NCBI GenBank assembly: GCA_017590115.1
Contig: JAGGNK010007448.1
Coordinates: 4,132,815-4,196,814, forward strand
Direction of reading: 5' to 3'
Length of the DNA stretch: 64,000 bases
Origin: Montifringilla adamsi
Taxonomy: Eukaryota; Chordata; Aves; Passeriformes; Passeridae
In this document: positions 12,153 through 23,298 of the stretch, in pieces
Layout of the letters: the number at the start of each line of letters is the position of its first letter
Position numbering within the stretch: the stretch's first letter is position 1
Position numbers and translations under genes: made by a program
Notes under the pieces: model-generated
What the model was told of the DNA's origin: nothing
Seen by the model: only the letters and a program-made list of their open reading frames with translations
Databases searched by the model: none

Positions 12153-12401
12153 AGTGTTCAAAATTCAGTTTAATTCCCACCAAAAAGAAAGAAATTAAAA
12201 GAATTTCTTGTTCTTAAAAACAGAGAAGCATCATGACACTTTCAAAGCAATTTCAGATTGTTTCAAACAAGATGGTTCTGGTTACCACTAGCCTTGGGAA
12301 AAAGAGCCAAAATCACTTTTGCGTAAGCATTGAAATATCTACAGTAGGACAATTTTAATATAATTGAGAGCAATAGTTTTTTGGGTTTTTTTTTTCTTCT
12401 C
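12153..12401 (-). repeat. Inverted repeat pair 1, right arm
   Basis: Reverse-complement partner of 7904-8138, running from agtgttcaaaattcag to ttttcttctc. It is 14 bp longer than the left arm because of small insertions, including a tract of about 6 bases near the caatttcagattgtttcaaa segment. The two arms could pair as a stem in single-stranded DNA or RNA, with a loop of 4,014 bases. Confidence 0.85.
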
Positions 12402-13884
12402 TGCATTTTCTTGTCTGCACATTCACTCTCAAATCTGCATTTACAGCCCTCTGAATGGAGTCCAGCTAAATTTCTGAAAGGAAGGGGAGTCAATGCACCA
12501 GAAGAAGGTTGGCTGCTTGCTCTTTTTGCAGAAAAAAATAATGGCCAGGGCTCCAGAGGGCACAAACCAGGCTCTGCAGGTTTCAGCACTGATTTCTATC
12601 CCTTCATCCCATGCACGAGTATCTCAGCTGTTGCATCTCAGTAAATCCTCACCTTCAGGTTGTTACTGGTTTTAAACCCAGTGAGTGAGGAGAACACATC
12701 TTGCCCACAGCAAAGGAAAATTGCAGATGTAGAGACCCCTGGAGTCTTGAAGATGGCACCACACACCTAGCAGAAATTTGGTTTATTTTCAAATTGGTTC
12801 CTAAGGAAACCAAGTTTCTTTTTCTCTGTCAGTCCTTCCCAAATAACTTTTTCATAAATTTAGAGTTTCAAGTACATTTTATGCAGTGGGAAGGAGTAAT
12901 GAAACTCCAACTCAACTGGTAAAGCTGGCAGAGAAAAGAATCTGAAACTGCTGCTGCTCTTGTCCTGTGCAGGAGTTCAGCAATACCCAGGTCAATGAAC
13001 CTGCTGCCCCCTGCCCAGCACTGCTGCAAAGCCAAGAGGAGCTGGGGTCCTTCTGAGTCACTGGTGGGAAATCCAGGTTACCAGACTACAGGACAAAAAG
13101 GAAACTTGGCTTTCTTCCTGCTGCCTTGGGAAAAAACTTATTTATTTGATGGATCACGATGACATTTAAAACCCTCACTAGGATTTATGGCTAGATGTAG
13201 GAGCTTCTGCCTTTTTCCCAAGTGCTCAGTAGCCAAATGAGAGCTCAGCATGTGGGTTAAATGGTTCTCAGGAGAAGATCCCATTACACCGAGGCACCAT
13301 GCTGAGTGTTGTTTCAAGTTCCCAACAGAAGGGTATCCAATGGACTTTATGAGGCCAGCAAATCACACCTGACTGCAAAGAAACAAGCTCAAAAAGATAA
13401 TTCAGCCCTTTCCTTCCAAAACAAGAGTGTTCAGCCCAGTTGTGTCTTGTGAAATATGATGGAAACGTTCAGCTTTAGTTCCAGGGCAAGGAAACACCAG
13501 GTGTTTGGCACCCTGAAAGAAGCTGTGAAATTGAATTTGTGTTCTCTAAACTACTTTACTCAACAGACTGGAGGGGAGGAAAGCAAGCAGGATCCTAGGC
13601 TGGCACTGGGGAGAGCTTGGAGCTGGCAGGGGAAGGATGGGGCTGTGCAGCTTCAGTACCACTGTGCCAGCCCTGCTCTGTCAGAGCCTGGCCTGGGCAG
13701 GCAAAGGGGAACCTTCTCTTTTCCTTCTCTTTTCCTTCTCTCAGTCTCAGTTTGTTGCTTCCCTACCAAACCTGGGGGATGTGTTAGCCATGAATGAACT
13801 CAGGACAGCTGTGCTGTTTCATTTTCAGGTCAACCACTTGTCTCAGGGGGGAAGAGGAGTGGGGGTCGTCCTGGCAGGAGGCAG
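12402..13884. other. No gene recognised; unassigned sequence
   Basis: Mixed sequence without recognisable exons or transposons. It contains a short 11-bp tandem repeat listed separately (13712-13742). Overlapping plus-strand frames at 13456-13891 contain nothing recognisable. Confidence 0.5.
13712..13742. repeat. Short pyrimidine tandem repeat, 11-bp unit
   Basis: The unit ccttctctttt occurs about 2.7 times in succession, giving a pure pyrimidine run on the plus strand. It is a simple slippage-type repeat. Confidence 0.75.
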
Positions 13885-13995
13885 AGCCTGATCATTATCT
13901 GTTAATGGGGAAGTCAATTAAAAGCCTGCCATTGCAGAACGCTTTCTGATGACTCTAATTAGCCAATAATTGTGTTATCTCGTTTAGTGGTGCGA
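13885..13995. other. AT-rich candidate conserved non-coding element
   Basis: A cluster of homeodomain-like cores is visible: tgttaatg (13900), tcaattaaaag (13914) and ctaattagccaataattgtg (13955-13974, which also holds a CCAAT box), followed by two CpGs in ctcgtttagtggtgcgat. Dense TAATTA/CCAAT motifs without coding potential are common in vertebrate developmental enhancers. Only an alignment could confirm this. Confidence 0.25.
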
Positions 13996-14899
13996 TATGG
14001 TGCAAGGCTCCACAAAATGAGGTGGGGCTGGGCAGGCTTGGGGAGTCCTACAGGCAGTGGCTATTCATCCCAAAATTTGTATTTCCTCACAAAGCCACCA
14101 ACCGGTGCAAGATCTTTTTGAGACTGGAGGGAGCTGTTTCCCTGCAGGTTGGACTAAAGCTCTAGAGAGAATTTGGATTCAAATTCACCTCCACGACTTT
14201 CCCAGCTCACATGGCTCCCAGCACCACATACTGCCTGTTTTTAATCCCACTCCTGGAAGCTAATTCCTCCCAGATATTGTACAGGAAACCTACACTGCTG
14301 TGGTGGCCTGGACTCCACTGGTGTGCTGAAGTCCCTTTATTAGTGCTAAATCATTAAACTGTGAGCAAAACATCCCTGAAATCTACTCACAGTAGTAGTA
14401 ATAATAGTGCTTATAATAACGGCAGTGACACCACCTTGGTCTCCTGTGGTAACTTAGTGTGGATAATTTCAAAACCTTCAATAAGTATTAAGAAATTCTT
14501 AAAATGCACCCTGGGACTGGTAGGAATGGTTCTCCTCTTGCAGGTGGAGAGGTGGAAGGAAGAAGCATTACCAGGCAGGAGCTGGGATGCAGGAGATGTG
14601 GCTTCCTAGAGGGAGAGATTATTGGTACCACATTTGCCAAGTCCTCCACGCTGGAGTTTTATGATAGGAATTTTTATACCAGCACTGCAAAAGCAAGTGC
14701 ATTCCTGAGGAATATCCCTCACTGTGGGTACCTGCCTGGTGCTCACACGCTCTCAGAGGGAGATTGCACAACAGCAGGGCTGGGCTGCAGCATCAGGGGA
14801 AGAGAGGAGGAAGCAGAGGCAGCCTGGCCCATCTCTTCCATCTCTGCTGCACCATTCCCTTCTACTGACCGTGTCAACCCTAACTTTGTATCTGTTAAA

Positions 14900-15065
14900 C
14901 CTCAGGTAATTGCTTTTAGATGGGTGTAATTAAGAAGCCATTAGTGTAAAGTTTCATTTCAGTTTATGCTTTGGTCTCCATTTGAGCAGAGAAATATGAA
15001 ATTAAGGTATTAGCTCCTTTCAGAGAGATGAGTCATGAGCTAATAAGTTTCAAGAGCTGTTTCTC
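14900..15065. other. AT-rich candidate conserved element with a perfect AP-1 palindrome
   Basis: The nine-base palindrome ATGAGTCAT (15028-15036) is an ideal AP-1 (Fos/Jun family) site. It sits in AT-rich sequence with repeated taatt-type cores (gtaattgc near 14906, gtgtaattaag near 14925, gctaataag near 15039). There is no coding potential. A single 9-mer occurs by chance, so function is inference. Confidence 0.25.
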
Positions 15066-15666
15066 AGCTGTAATGATTTTTTCCCCCCCCGAATATTTTC
15101 CTCTTCCTCCCAAATTCTTGCTTCTGGATAATTCCTTTTTAAAAGAATAAAAGGGGGAGTATAACTGAGTCACCGAGGAGCTGCTACTAAAACAACAGCC
15201 AGAGAGACACGAGCATTTGTGCAGAATTTCCCCAAAGCAGCCAGGGCTGCACGTGGTGACAGCACAGGAGCAGGGTGACGTGTCCAGTGTGAAGGGGACA
15301 TCCAACACTCAGAGTCCAGCTGTGCTTTTGGCCAGGAAGGAGGAGAGCAGTGAGAGGACAGAGTGCCCAGGGAGAGGGCAGGGAAGATGCCTGAACTTCC
15401 CAGAGTGGAATAGAAAGGAGGGATGGGATTTTGCCCAGGTGTGTGGTGTGGGAGAGTCCAGCCGAGCTGCAGTGCCGGGGCAGATGACGTCCCACAGGGA
15501 CAGAGGTTCCAGCCCCAGCAGGGGCTGAGCAGGGAGTGCTTTTCTCACTGCTCCCTCCCAGGCTGAGCCAGCAGCCTGTGCCCAGCCCATCCCTGCAGCT
15601 CAAACCCTTCCGAGCTGAGCCAATGGCTTACTTTCTCCACTCCTGCAAAAAACACGTTCACTCTCC

Positions 15667-16208
15667 TGTGAAAACGTAAAAAGTTTAATAAAGGACAAGG
15701 GGAGACAAGGACCATAGAGCAAAGGTTATTATGGCCAGGTGCATTTGGCACTCTCAGCCAAGAGCACCCAGTTATCTTCGGGGATAACCTTAAATACCTT
15801 TTAATTACATCCGTCTGTTGCATATTCATAGACCCTTATGTATAGTAAACTTTTCCCCAAACTAGTTTACATCTTTTTACATGGCCCCTCCTTGGGTCCA
15901 CCTTTTTAGAGCATGTGTATTCCTTGGTTGTGGTTTTAGTCCATTTTATCATCATTTTCAGTTTTGGGCTTTGGTCCACACTGCCTTCAGACGGTGAGTG
16001 CTGATGGTTGGCAGATCTGTACAGGTGTCCTCATCCTGTGTTCACTGGATGTAATCCCATCCAAGCAGGCATTTTAACACAAGCAGCTATTTAACTACGC
16101 TTAATTAACAATAGAAATAAAACCGATATCTTTATACTCTAACACCACACATATAAAATCCACTTTAATACTTGCAAAAAGCCAATATTATAATATGTAT
16201 CTATAACA
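15667..16208 (-). mobile_element. Solo LTR of a second endogenous-retrovirus family
   Basis: A 542-bp block begins tgtgaaaacg and ends tataaca on the plus strand, so it has TG...CA termini. It is flanked by a 4-bp direct repeat, CTCC (15663-15666 and 16209-16212). On the minus strand it starts TGTTATAGATACATATTATA, and an ATTAAA-type polyadenylation signal follows near its 3' end (plus-strand complement near 15684-15690). I recognise the overall sequence as the kind of LTR common in songbird genomes. A 4-5 bp duplication suggests the ERV1 or ERVL class rather than ERVK. No internal viral sequence is present. It shares nothing with the 6-bp-duplication LTR family in this window. Confidence 0.82.
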
Positions 16209-19200
16209 CTCCCCATCCCTGTTGTCCCCAAGGAGTATCATCTACCTGGCTGGAGCTGGGGAGCAGCTCGGCTGTGCCAGGGCACCCTCCGGGCACACAC
16301 AGCTGGCCAGATGTGCTGGCACTGGTGGGGAGCAGCTGAGACACCCGGAGGGGACATTCCCTCCTCCAGCACGGTGCTCAGCTCACAGCGGCGGCATTCC
16401 CAGAGCTCAGTCAGTGACAGTCAGGCGTGTGTGTGCTGTTAATCACGGCTTAATTAAACTTCTCACTCTCCAGCAAAGGGTGCTGCATGCGAGGAAGGGA
16501 GAAGGGGAAGAGGTGTCCTTAGTCTGAGGCAGTGAAATGCTTGTGATCATCAATAATGCATGGCAGTAATGTTCCTGTATGAATTGGAAATGCCAAGCAA
16601 TCAAAGGCCATATGTATTTAGCTTAGATCCACATGATGTCCATGTATTTTTAATAGTGTGGCATCTTTGAAGTGTGTTTATGAAGCACAGTGTTCCTCTC
16701 CGTGGCTGTGGAGCAAAAAAATCACCCCTGGCTGGCAGGAATGCTCTTCCTCCCCTCCCCAGGCTCTGTGAGGATGAGGATGCACCAGTCCTGGTAGGAA
16801 GGAGTGGAGAAGGACCACACTGAACCCCACACTGGCACGTTCCTTCTCTCTGTCTAACGATGAAATAGCTTGTTAGAAGTTGGTCTAAAATCTCTGGTCT
16901 AGTGAGGAGCAATGGGTGATTCCTTAATATTTTCTAGAATATTCTTCTCCATATGAATCTAATGTCAATCTGCAGTTGGTTTGATAATTTCCAGTACATC
17001 TGTAGGACAGGCTTAGTTCACTTGTTTTAAAGCTGGGAAATAAATGGGAAAATGGGAATCAGAATACAGGACTGAGAGCATCCATCTCCAGGTCAGTATC
17101 CTGAAAAAGGGAGGGAGAAAATGAAAGAGAAAACAAATCCCATACCTGCTTAGCAAGGCTTTTAAAATGGTAGGACAGCTGACAGGGGAAGTGGGAGTCT
17201 TTAAATCAGTGCTAGAGGTCTGTTTTAAGGTGATGCATTCTCCTTCAGCTGGGAAGTTTTGCAGTAGTGCCAGCTTATGTCTTTAAAATGAAGACCCAGA
17301 TGCCTGAGGTTTCTTTGAGAGCTGGCAAGTTGAAATGAAAATGAAATTCACCTGATTCCAGCAGTTCTGTTTGTTTCTTTTTTTGCTGCTAATGTGATGT
17401 TAGGCTTCTGTTTGCAAACATTGCTGGGGAACTGCTGACCTTTGCTAAGTTACCAGTCACACGTGATAGTGGGACCCTTGAATATATCTCTTTTTCTGAA
17501 AGCATTTCTGCCCAGGTCAGATATCACAATATGCCACTGGTGATGCTCCCTGTGGCACAGCGTGGTTCCAGCAGAAACATGGGGTTTAGCAAAGCCAGAA
17601 GAGCTCCTGAAAGCTGCAAATCTCTAATTCCAGCAGAGATTTTGGAGAACAAAATAAAAATGACCTTGCCATTGTAAAGCATTGGTGGGGAGTGTGCTCT
17701 CTCACCTCAGTTAAGTCACTGGGGAGACCTCCCTGGTTTTTTCCAGCTGCCTTGACTGTGGCCCCTTGTCCTGCTGAGATAATGGAAAAGGCACAAATGC
17801 CTCAGACACTTCCATGGACGTGCTCCAGAACCAACAAAAAGTAAAGAAGATGGGAGAGGAGGGTGGGGAAAGGGCAAAGAAGGTGTGTTCATACAAAACT
17901 AATTCTTTTGAGTTGTGAGCCTGCTGAATTGGCTGTTGGGTTATGTAAGAGGAGTCATTGTGCTGGTGTTGAAAGGGCAGCCTTGCTCCCAGAGCTGAGC
18001 ACACCACTGGAATTTTAAGCAGGCAGGCTGAAGGAGGGAGCAGGGCCCATCCAAAGCCATCCATCCTGCTGCCTTCCCACTCTCATCCCAGCTGAGTTGG
18101 GCACGTGAGCAAGGTCATTCCCTGCACGGATCCCTGCCAGCCCAGGCAAGGCTGCTGTTCCTGCCCTGCCTCCCTTTCCCCTCCTTCCCTTCCCACCCCA
18201 GCCCTTCCCCTGAATCACAAACACCCCGTGCTGCTGGCACTACAGCAAAATTAACAAACAGCCTATAAATTTTACATGAGTTCCTGAGACCAGACAGAAA
18301 TTAATTTGATGTTGTCTTTTGATAAAGATGTAGCCCCCTTTCTCTGACTTTAATTTGTTGGCTCCCCCCACCACCGCCCTTCACAAACACATTTTTTTTT
18401 TTTCTCGAAGGTTGCAATTTGGTCCTTGTGATAATAGAAGTGCATAAATAAATTAATAACCCACTTCAAATAACCCCTGGCTTGTAAATAGGAACAGAGA
18501 GAACACCATCCCCAGAAGAAAAGAAAAAAAAAAAATCAAGTCCAAACACAGGTCCATTGCCTCTGGTTTGGATTAGCTGGGGATATTCTGTGCACAGGCT
18601 TTGGTTGCTCCCCAAAAGGCCCCGATTTTCCAGGCACAGCTTAGAGGGCACAAAGGATGAGCAAACCCAATAATCTCTGGACTGAGAGGCAGGAGAAGCT
18701 GCACAAGGAAGAAGCTCGAGGCCATCACCAGGTGGTCATTTTGAGCACAGAATTACCTGGGGCTGCATTTCTCTCCTAGAGAGGCAGCAGGAGCTATTAA
18801 AATGTGTTGGCATTTAAGGGATTGGGAAGGAGGATGTGCAGAGAAGGGAGGGAATTGAGGAGTGTGATGAACCACTTTCAATACTCCAGTGGAAGCTCAT
18901 GTAGGAATTTGTCCTTGAGTGTTCCCCAGTCCCTTTGGCCATTTCGTTTACAGTGTTACTGAAGCCCTTTCAAGCACTGTACAAACAACAGCTGGTATTC
19001 TTTATTTTTCCAGCAATTATCAGTGATAAGAGCTAAGTTAAGAACATTTTTTTTTAAAATATATATTTGCAAAAGAAGCTAAAGAAATGTGTCAAAGGAC
19101 AAAATGCACTTCAAATCATTTAGAGTTTGAAAATATATTTTGAAAGGGCAATGAAAGGAAAAGAAAGAATTTAAAGAAAAGTGTAAGCCCATGTTTAATC

Positions 19201-19457
19201 TGGAGCACTGCATTTGCTTAAGATCTGAAGGTCTCTTCTCAAAGTTATTTAACCTCTTCACCTAGTTTTACTTTAAGCTGATTTTTAAAATGAAATGCTG
19301 ATGTGAAACAAAGAAAAGCTTAGTATAAAACACTTAGAAATCTTTTAAGAAAGTTTTGAAATGTTTAAAGATTTTCAAAATTCTTTCTGTTCATTTTTTT
19401 TTTTTTGGTCCAAACCTCCTCACTGAATTTGATCCCAATTCACTGTGATTTTCAGTT
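16209..19457. other. No gene recognised; unassigned sequence
   Basis: No exon, RNA gene or identifiable transposon. Homopolymer runs include T at about 18392-18403, A at 18526-18535 and T at 19396-19407. The segment 18240-18360 is AT-rich and might be conserved, but I have no direct sign of this. Confidence 0.5.
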
Positions 19458-19946
19458 CTTTGACACTAAATGTTTCCTTTAATATTTCTATCATTTTCCA
19501 AAGGGTACGCAGCTCATGCCAAGGCCTTCCATAGCACAGAATCAGCTGCCTCTGCTCTATTCTGCCTCTGCTCTTCAAAATTCAGCTATCTTCCCCCTAC
19601 AGATTCTCCTCTTTGCCTCACATTGGTTTTACATGTCATTGATTCAGTCATTTGGCCACTTAGAGGGTCTCATGTCTTCTGTCCTCAAACCTCTCCTTTC
19701 TTTTCTCCACAGTGCCTGGATCACCCCTTTATAGCCCCACAACTGAGTCCATAATTCTAAATTTAAGGGTTTTGTCCACAGATGGTGGCTGTGCTGATGG
19801 ACTTGGCTGTCTCCAAGCATTGCTTCCAGCTTTGCCTCCTGGAATGGCTGAGGTTTCCATTCTAGAAGCTGACTCCCCCCTGCACTTACACACCTTTCCT
19901 TTCCTCTACAGACAGCAGCATAACTGCTGAAAACAAGATTTTAGAT
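19458..19946 (+). repeat. Inverted repeat pair 2, left arm
   Basis: This 489-bp arm is repeated in reverse complement at 20901-21375. By my alignment positions 19545-19914 (370 bp) are identical to the partner, while the outer shoulders differ: about five substitutions plus a 14-bp extra segment (near 19503-19517) on the left, and four substitutions in about 25 bases on the right. The near-identical 72-73-codon frames in the two arms (19516-19734 and 19712-19930 here) simply reflect this duplication and show no protein I recognise. A strong polypyrimidine-AG stretch (ctttcttttctccacag, ending 19712) resembles a splice acceptor but has no exon evidence. Confidence 0.93.
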
Positions 19947-20900
19947 ATATATTTTTAGGAGCAGAGTTTAAAGGACACTTTGCAAGGCAAAAAACATAAG
20001 AGCGTGTAGCAAACGTGTGGTGTCTGACTCTCTCTCTTGGAGACTTGGCTTTGATTTTTCTTGAATTGTTTTTTGTCTGAATTTTTAATATAAAGTGTTA
20101 GGCAGCTTGTCACTCTTTATGTATGGAAAACATAATACTCTTTGATGTTCTCAGTTACTGTGTCATGTTTATGTGCTCTGACAGTCTTTGAACAGTGGCT
20201 CACTGCAGACAATGGGAAGGAATCCTCAGAGGGGTGGAAGAGGGATTTTAAAAGAGCCTCATTTCCTAATCCCAGAATGGCAGTGTGTCACCAACATCCA
20301 GACTGGTGTCCAGTGCCTTCAAAACAAGGGAATATTTGACTGACTAAGTTGCACAAGTGAGCCCAAGGCGTGTGACATCACTCTGAGTTATGTCAGCACT
20401 TCAAGGGCTTCAGTGAGCATTAGAGCTACTCAGACACTTCCAACCATTTGTTGTAAGGAAAGACAAACTTCTGGAGCTTCACAAAATTATTGTCAATTAT
20501 TTAAAAAGAAAACAAAATTCAATGAGTATAAAAAGCCGTATTTCACCCCAGTGCTGATCACAATGACAGGAGCTGCCAGTAAAATAAATACATCCCTTCT
20601 GTAAGGGCTTTTGTAGGTACCCAAGAACATAAAAGTGACAGGCGGCTGTTGCAAGGAAATTAGGGATGAACACATCCAGATCTATTCCTGCTGAATACTA
20701 AATACACACCTGAGATCCCTGGTGAGGATGCCCAGAAGCTGTCTCTGCTCATCCTCATCACCACAATGACACTTGAAGGAGGCACCACGGAGCTGTGTCC
20801 TGTGGAACCCTTTGCATGGCCTAGTGTGTTATTTAATGATTGTCAGGGCACAAGGCAAAGTGTAGGAGTTCACTCTGGCCTTTCCTGAAAAACTAAATAG
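19947..20900. other. Loop of inverted repeat pair 2; no gene recognised
   Basis: A 954-bp spacer with no recognised exon or repeat. The longest frame is 65 codons. Confidence 0.55.
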
Positions 20901-21375
20901 ATCTAAAATCTTCTTTTCAGCGGTTATGTTGTTGTCTGTAGAGGAAAGGAAAGGTGTGTAAGTGCAGGGGGGAGTCAGCTTCTAGAATGGAAACCTCAGC
21001 CATTCCAGGAGGCAAAGCTGGAAGCAATGCTTGGAGACAGCCAAGTCCATCAGCACAGCCACCATCTGTGGACAAAACCCTTAAATTTAGAATTATGGAC
21101 TCAGTTGTGGGGCTATAAAGGGGTGATCCAGGCACTGTGGAGAAAAGAAAGGAGAGGTTTGAGGACAGAAGACATGAGACCCTCTAAGTGGCCAAATGAC
21201 TGAATCAATGACATGTAAAACCAATGTGAGGCAAAGAGGAGAATCTGTAGGGGGAAGATAGCTGAATTTTGAAGAGCAGAGGCAGAATAGAGCAGAGGCA
21301 GCCGATTCTGTGCCATGGAAGGCCCTGGCATTTGAAAAATGATAGAAATATTAAAGGAAACATTTAGTATCAAAG
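20901..21375 (-). repeat. Inverted repeat pair 2, right arm
   Basis: Reverse complement of 19458-19946. The identical core here is about 20933-21302. No target-site duplication or terminal repeat surrounds either arm, so a local inverted duplication fits better than two transposon insertions. In single-stranded form it would fold into a stem of about 475 bp with a loop of about 0.95 kb. Confidence 0.93.
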
Positions 21376-21614
21376 CCAGAGCTTTTATTCAGTCATTTAA
21401 GTGAGGATTTAAATGATCTCTCTTTGCAGACCCTGTTAGGGTTTGTTTTAGCAATTCAGGGATCTTTTCCTCACAGGGAATGTGTCAAAACACTCATTAT
21501 GTGGTTGTTTCAGTAATGGCAGTGAACAGACTCCCACCTCTGCAGGCTTGGCTGTGCCAGGCTGGATGCCAGGGGCAGGGAGGAGCAGGAGCCATGTGGA
21601 GGCAATGGCACAGA
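21376..21614. other. No gene recognised
   Basis: Short unassigned stretch between the right arm of inverted repeat pair 2 and a minisatellite. Confidence 0.5.
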
Positions 21615-21684
21615 GATGCTGAGCACATAGAGGTGCTGAGCACACAGGGATTCTGAGCACACAGGGATGCTGAGCACACAGCTG
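21615..21684. repeat. Minisatellite, 17-18-bp unit, about 4 copies
   Basis: The motif gatgctgagcacacagg repeats about four times with small substitutions (gatgctgagcacatag, gtgctgagcacacagg, attctgagcacacagg, atgctgagcacacag). The minus-strand frames across it give a repetitive cysteine-rich peptide, which is a by-product of the repeat and not evidence for a gene. Confidence 0.85.
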
Positions 21685-21720
21685 GGCACCCACCACCCTC
21701 AGCATGGGCAGCTGTGTGCT
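21673..21720. repeat. Hairpin at the end of the minisatellite
   Basis: A perfect 12-bp stem, agcacacagctg (21673-21684) with cagctgtgtgct (21709-21720), encloses 24 bases. It starts in the last minisatellite unit. It might be a cruciform-forming site; no function is shown. Confidence 0.7.
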
Positions 21721-21836
21721 GTGCTTCAGTCATCCTGACACACAACCCATGGGAGGTTTGTATTTTCCTTTTTTCCTTGTCCTTATTGTGTATTGGAGAC
21801 TCTGCACGCAGAGGCTTTGCCTTTCACACCATCCCT

Positions 21837-21898
21837 GATTTGGGAGAGATGTGAAAGGTGAGTTTTGGATTTGGGAGAGATGTGAAAGGTGAGTTTTG
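21837..21898. repeat. Tandem duplication, 31-bp unit x 2
   Basis: Two exact adjacent copies of a 31-bp unit starting gatttgggagagatgtg (21837 and 21868). A recent local slippage duplication. Confidence 0.9.
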
Positions 21899-22839
21899 TC
21901 CTTATCCCCTGCATGGCCAGCAGCATTGCCTTCTTTTTCATCCCCATCCTTGCCATCCCTCTAGGGGTAACCTGCTCTTCATGCCATGGGAAAGAGTCTC
22001 CCAGCTCCTGTTCAAAAGTCAATTTGGCAACCTGGCAGGGGGACTAAGCAGTCGAATCCATTTTCTTCCCCTTTTTCTTCTGAGCACAAAACCTAACAGA
22101 CCCCTTCAGAAAAGACTCCCTTGTCACAGGAAAGGGTTCCTTTGTATGCGAGTTGCAGCTTCTATTTTTCAAGATAACCTTTATTTCATGTACTGAGTGT
22201 TAGCTTTGCTGGAAAAGAGAAAAGCTGAGATAACTCCTTCACCTGTGGAACATTATTACGCTTTCTGGTAAAAAAAGAAGAATGAGTTGTTCTGGTGCAT
22301 GATAATGGAGGTGGAACGAATCAGGCAGGAGCAGGAGCTGAATTGCACCTCTCTCTCTTTCTCCCCACCTGTCTATCTTTGCAATCTCACTCTCTTTTCT
22401 CTGCCTGTCTTCCTGTCTCCAACACAGAGTGATTTTTCTCTCTCCCTTCTCTCATTACCTCCAAATTCTCTGGTTTTCTTATGCACACTATAACTTCCTC
22501 TGGGGCTCATCAGAAAATCTCCTGACCAACAGCTCTATTATTTGTGCTTTCAGTAGAGAGGGTGCCTGGAGATCTGTCCTGCTGTGCTTGGAGCTGTACC
22601 ACCAAAGCACAAAGTTCTGTCTTCTGCACTGAAGAGTTTCCAAGCTGAAAATTTTGTGGTTTGCACTCAGTTGTAAATTGGTCTATGGAACATTTCTCCC
22701 CTGGGAAAAAGCTGTTCTTCTTTAGGTAATAGGTAAAATTGTGAATGCTTCATTAGAGTACTCTAATTCCAATGACATTTCAAAGGCAAAATATTGAATC
22801 AATTTGAAATCAGAATGGATTTTAAATTTTTTATTATTT
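21899..22839. other. No gene recognised; pyrimidine-rich stretch at about 22350-22460
   Basis: The plus strand is strongly CT-rich between about 22350 and 22460 (ctctctctttctcc and similar). No exon was identified. Confidence 0.5.
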
Positions 22840-23298
22840 CAACTTTTTCCTGCTCCATTTCCCACTTGTTTTCACTTCTATATTAGAATCTTAATGTTAT
22901 TCTCTTACATATCCATATCCCATCCAGTATTACAGTGCTAAACTGTGTTTCAATAATATCAAAATGAAGCACTTCAGGAGCTGGTGGCATAACTTCTTGT
23001 CTCAGTTTAGAGACAAATTGTAGGAGAAAATGCCCTGGAATGAGCATTTCCTCTAATGAAAAGGGCTTTGATAAACCTATTTGCCAATGAGGGAAATTAA
23101 TACCGATAGGTGATGGTGAAAAAAAACCCCAAAAATGTTTGTTAAGCAAAAAACAAGGGTGCCCACAAGGCATAGATAAGGATTGAATAAATTCTGGATA
23201 TTGAAATTTCAAAACCTTAACCCCCATTCCTCAGGGGGCAGAGATGGCAGCTGTCCCTTTTGTTTCAGGAAAGGGGAGACACAGGAGTTCACCTGCTG
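22840..23298 (-). repeat. Inverted repeat pair 3, left arm
   Basis: This 459-bp arm is the reverse complement of 24321-24792. The inner part, around the ccttaacccc segment, holds an identical run of about 157 bp (partner 24408-24564). Scattered single changes and indels occur elsewhere, and a short diverged patch (23222-23240) differs most. The 114-codon minus-strand frame at 22883-23227 and the shorter plus-strand frame at 24419-24625 are the same sequence read in the two arms; the second is broken by an indel near 24565. I do not recognise the product and treat the frame as non-coding. Confidence 0.93.

Noticed and set aside
19696..19712. Splice-acceptor-like polypyrimidine-AG in inverted repeat pair 2
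   Set aside because: No downstream exon with recognisable coding sequence, and the site is copied in the other arm.
19516..21373. Matching 72-86-codon frames in both arms of inverted repeat pair 2
   Set aside because: The shared peptides follow from the DNA being duplicated. Identity extends through third positions and beyond the frames, so it is not evidence of protein selection.
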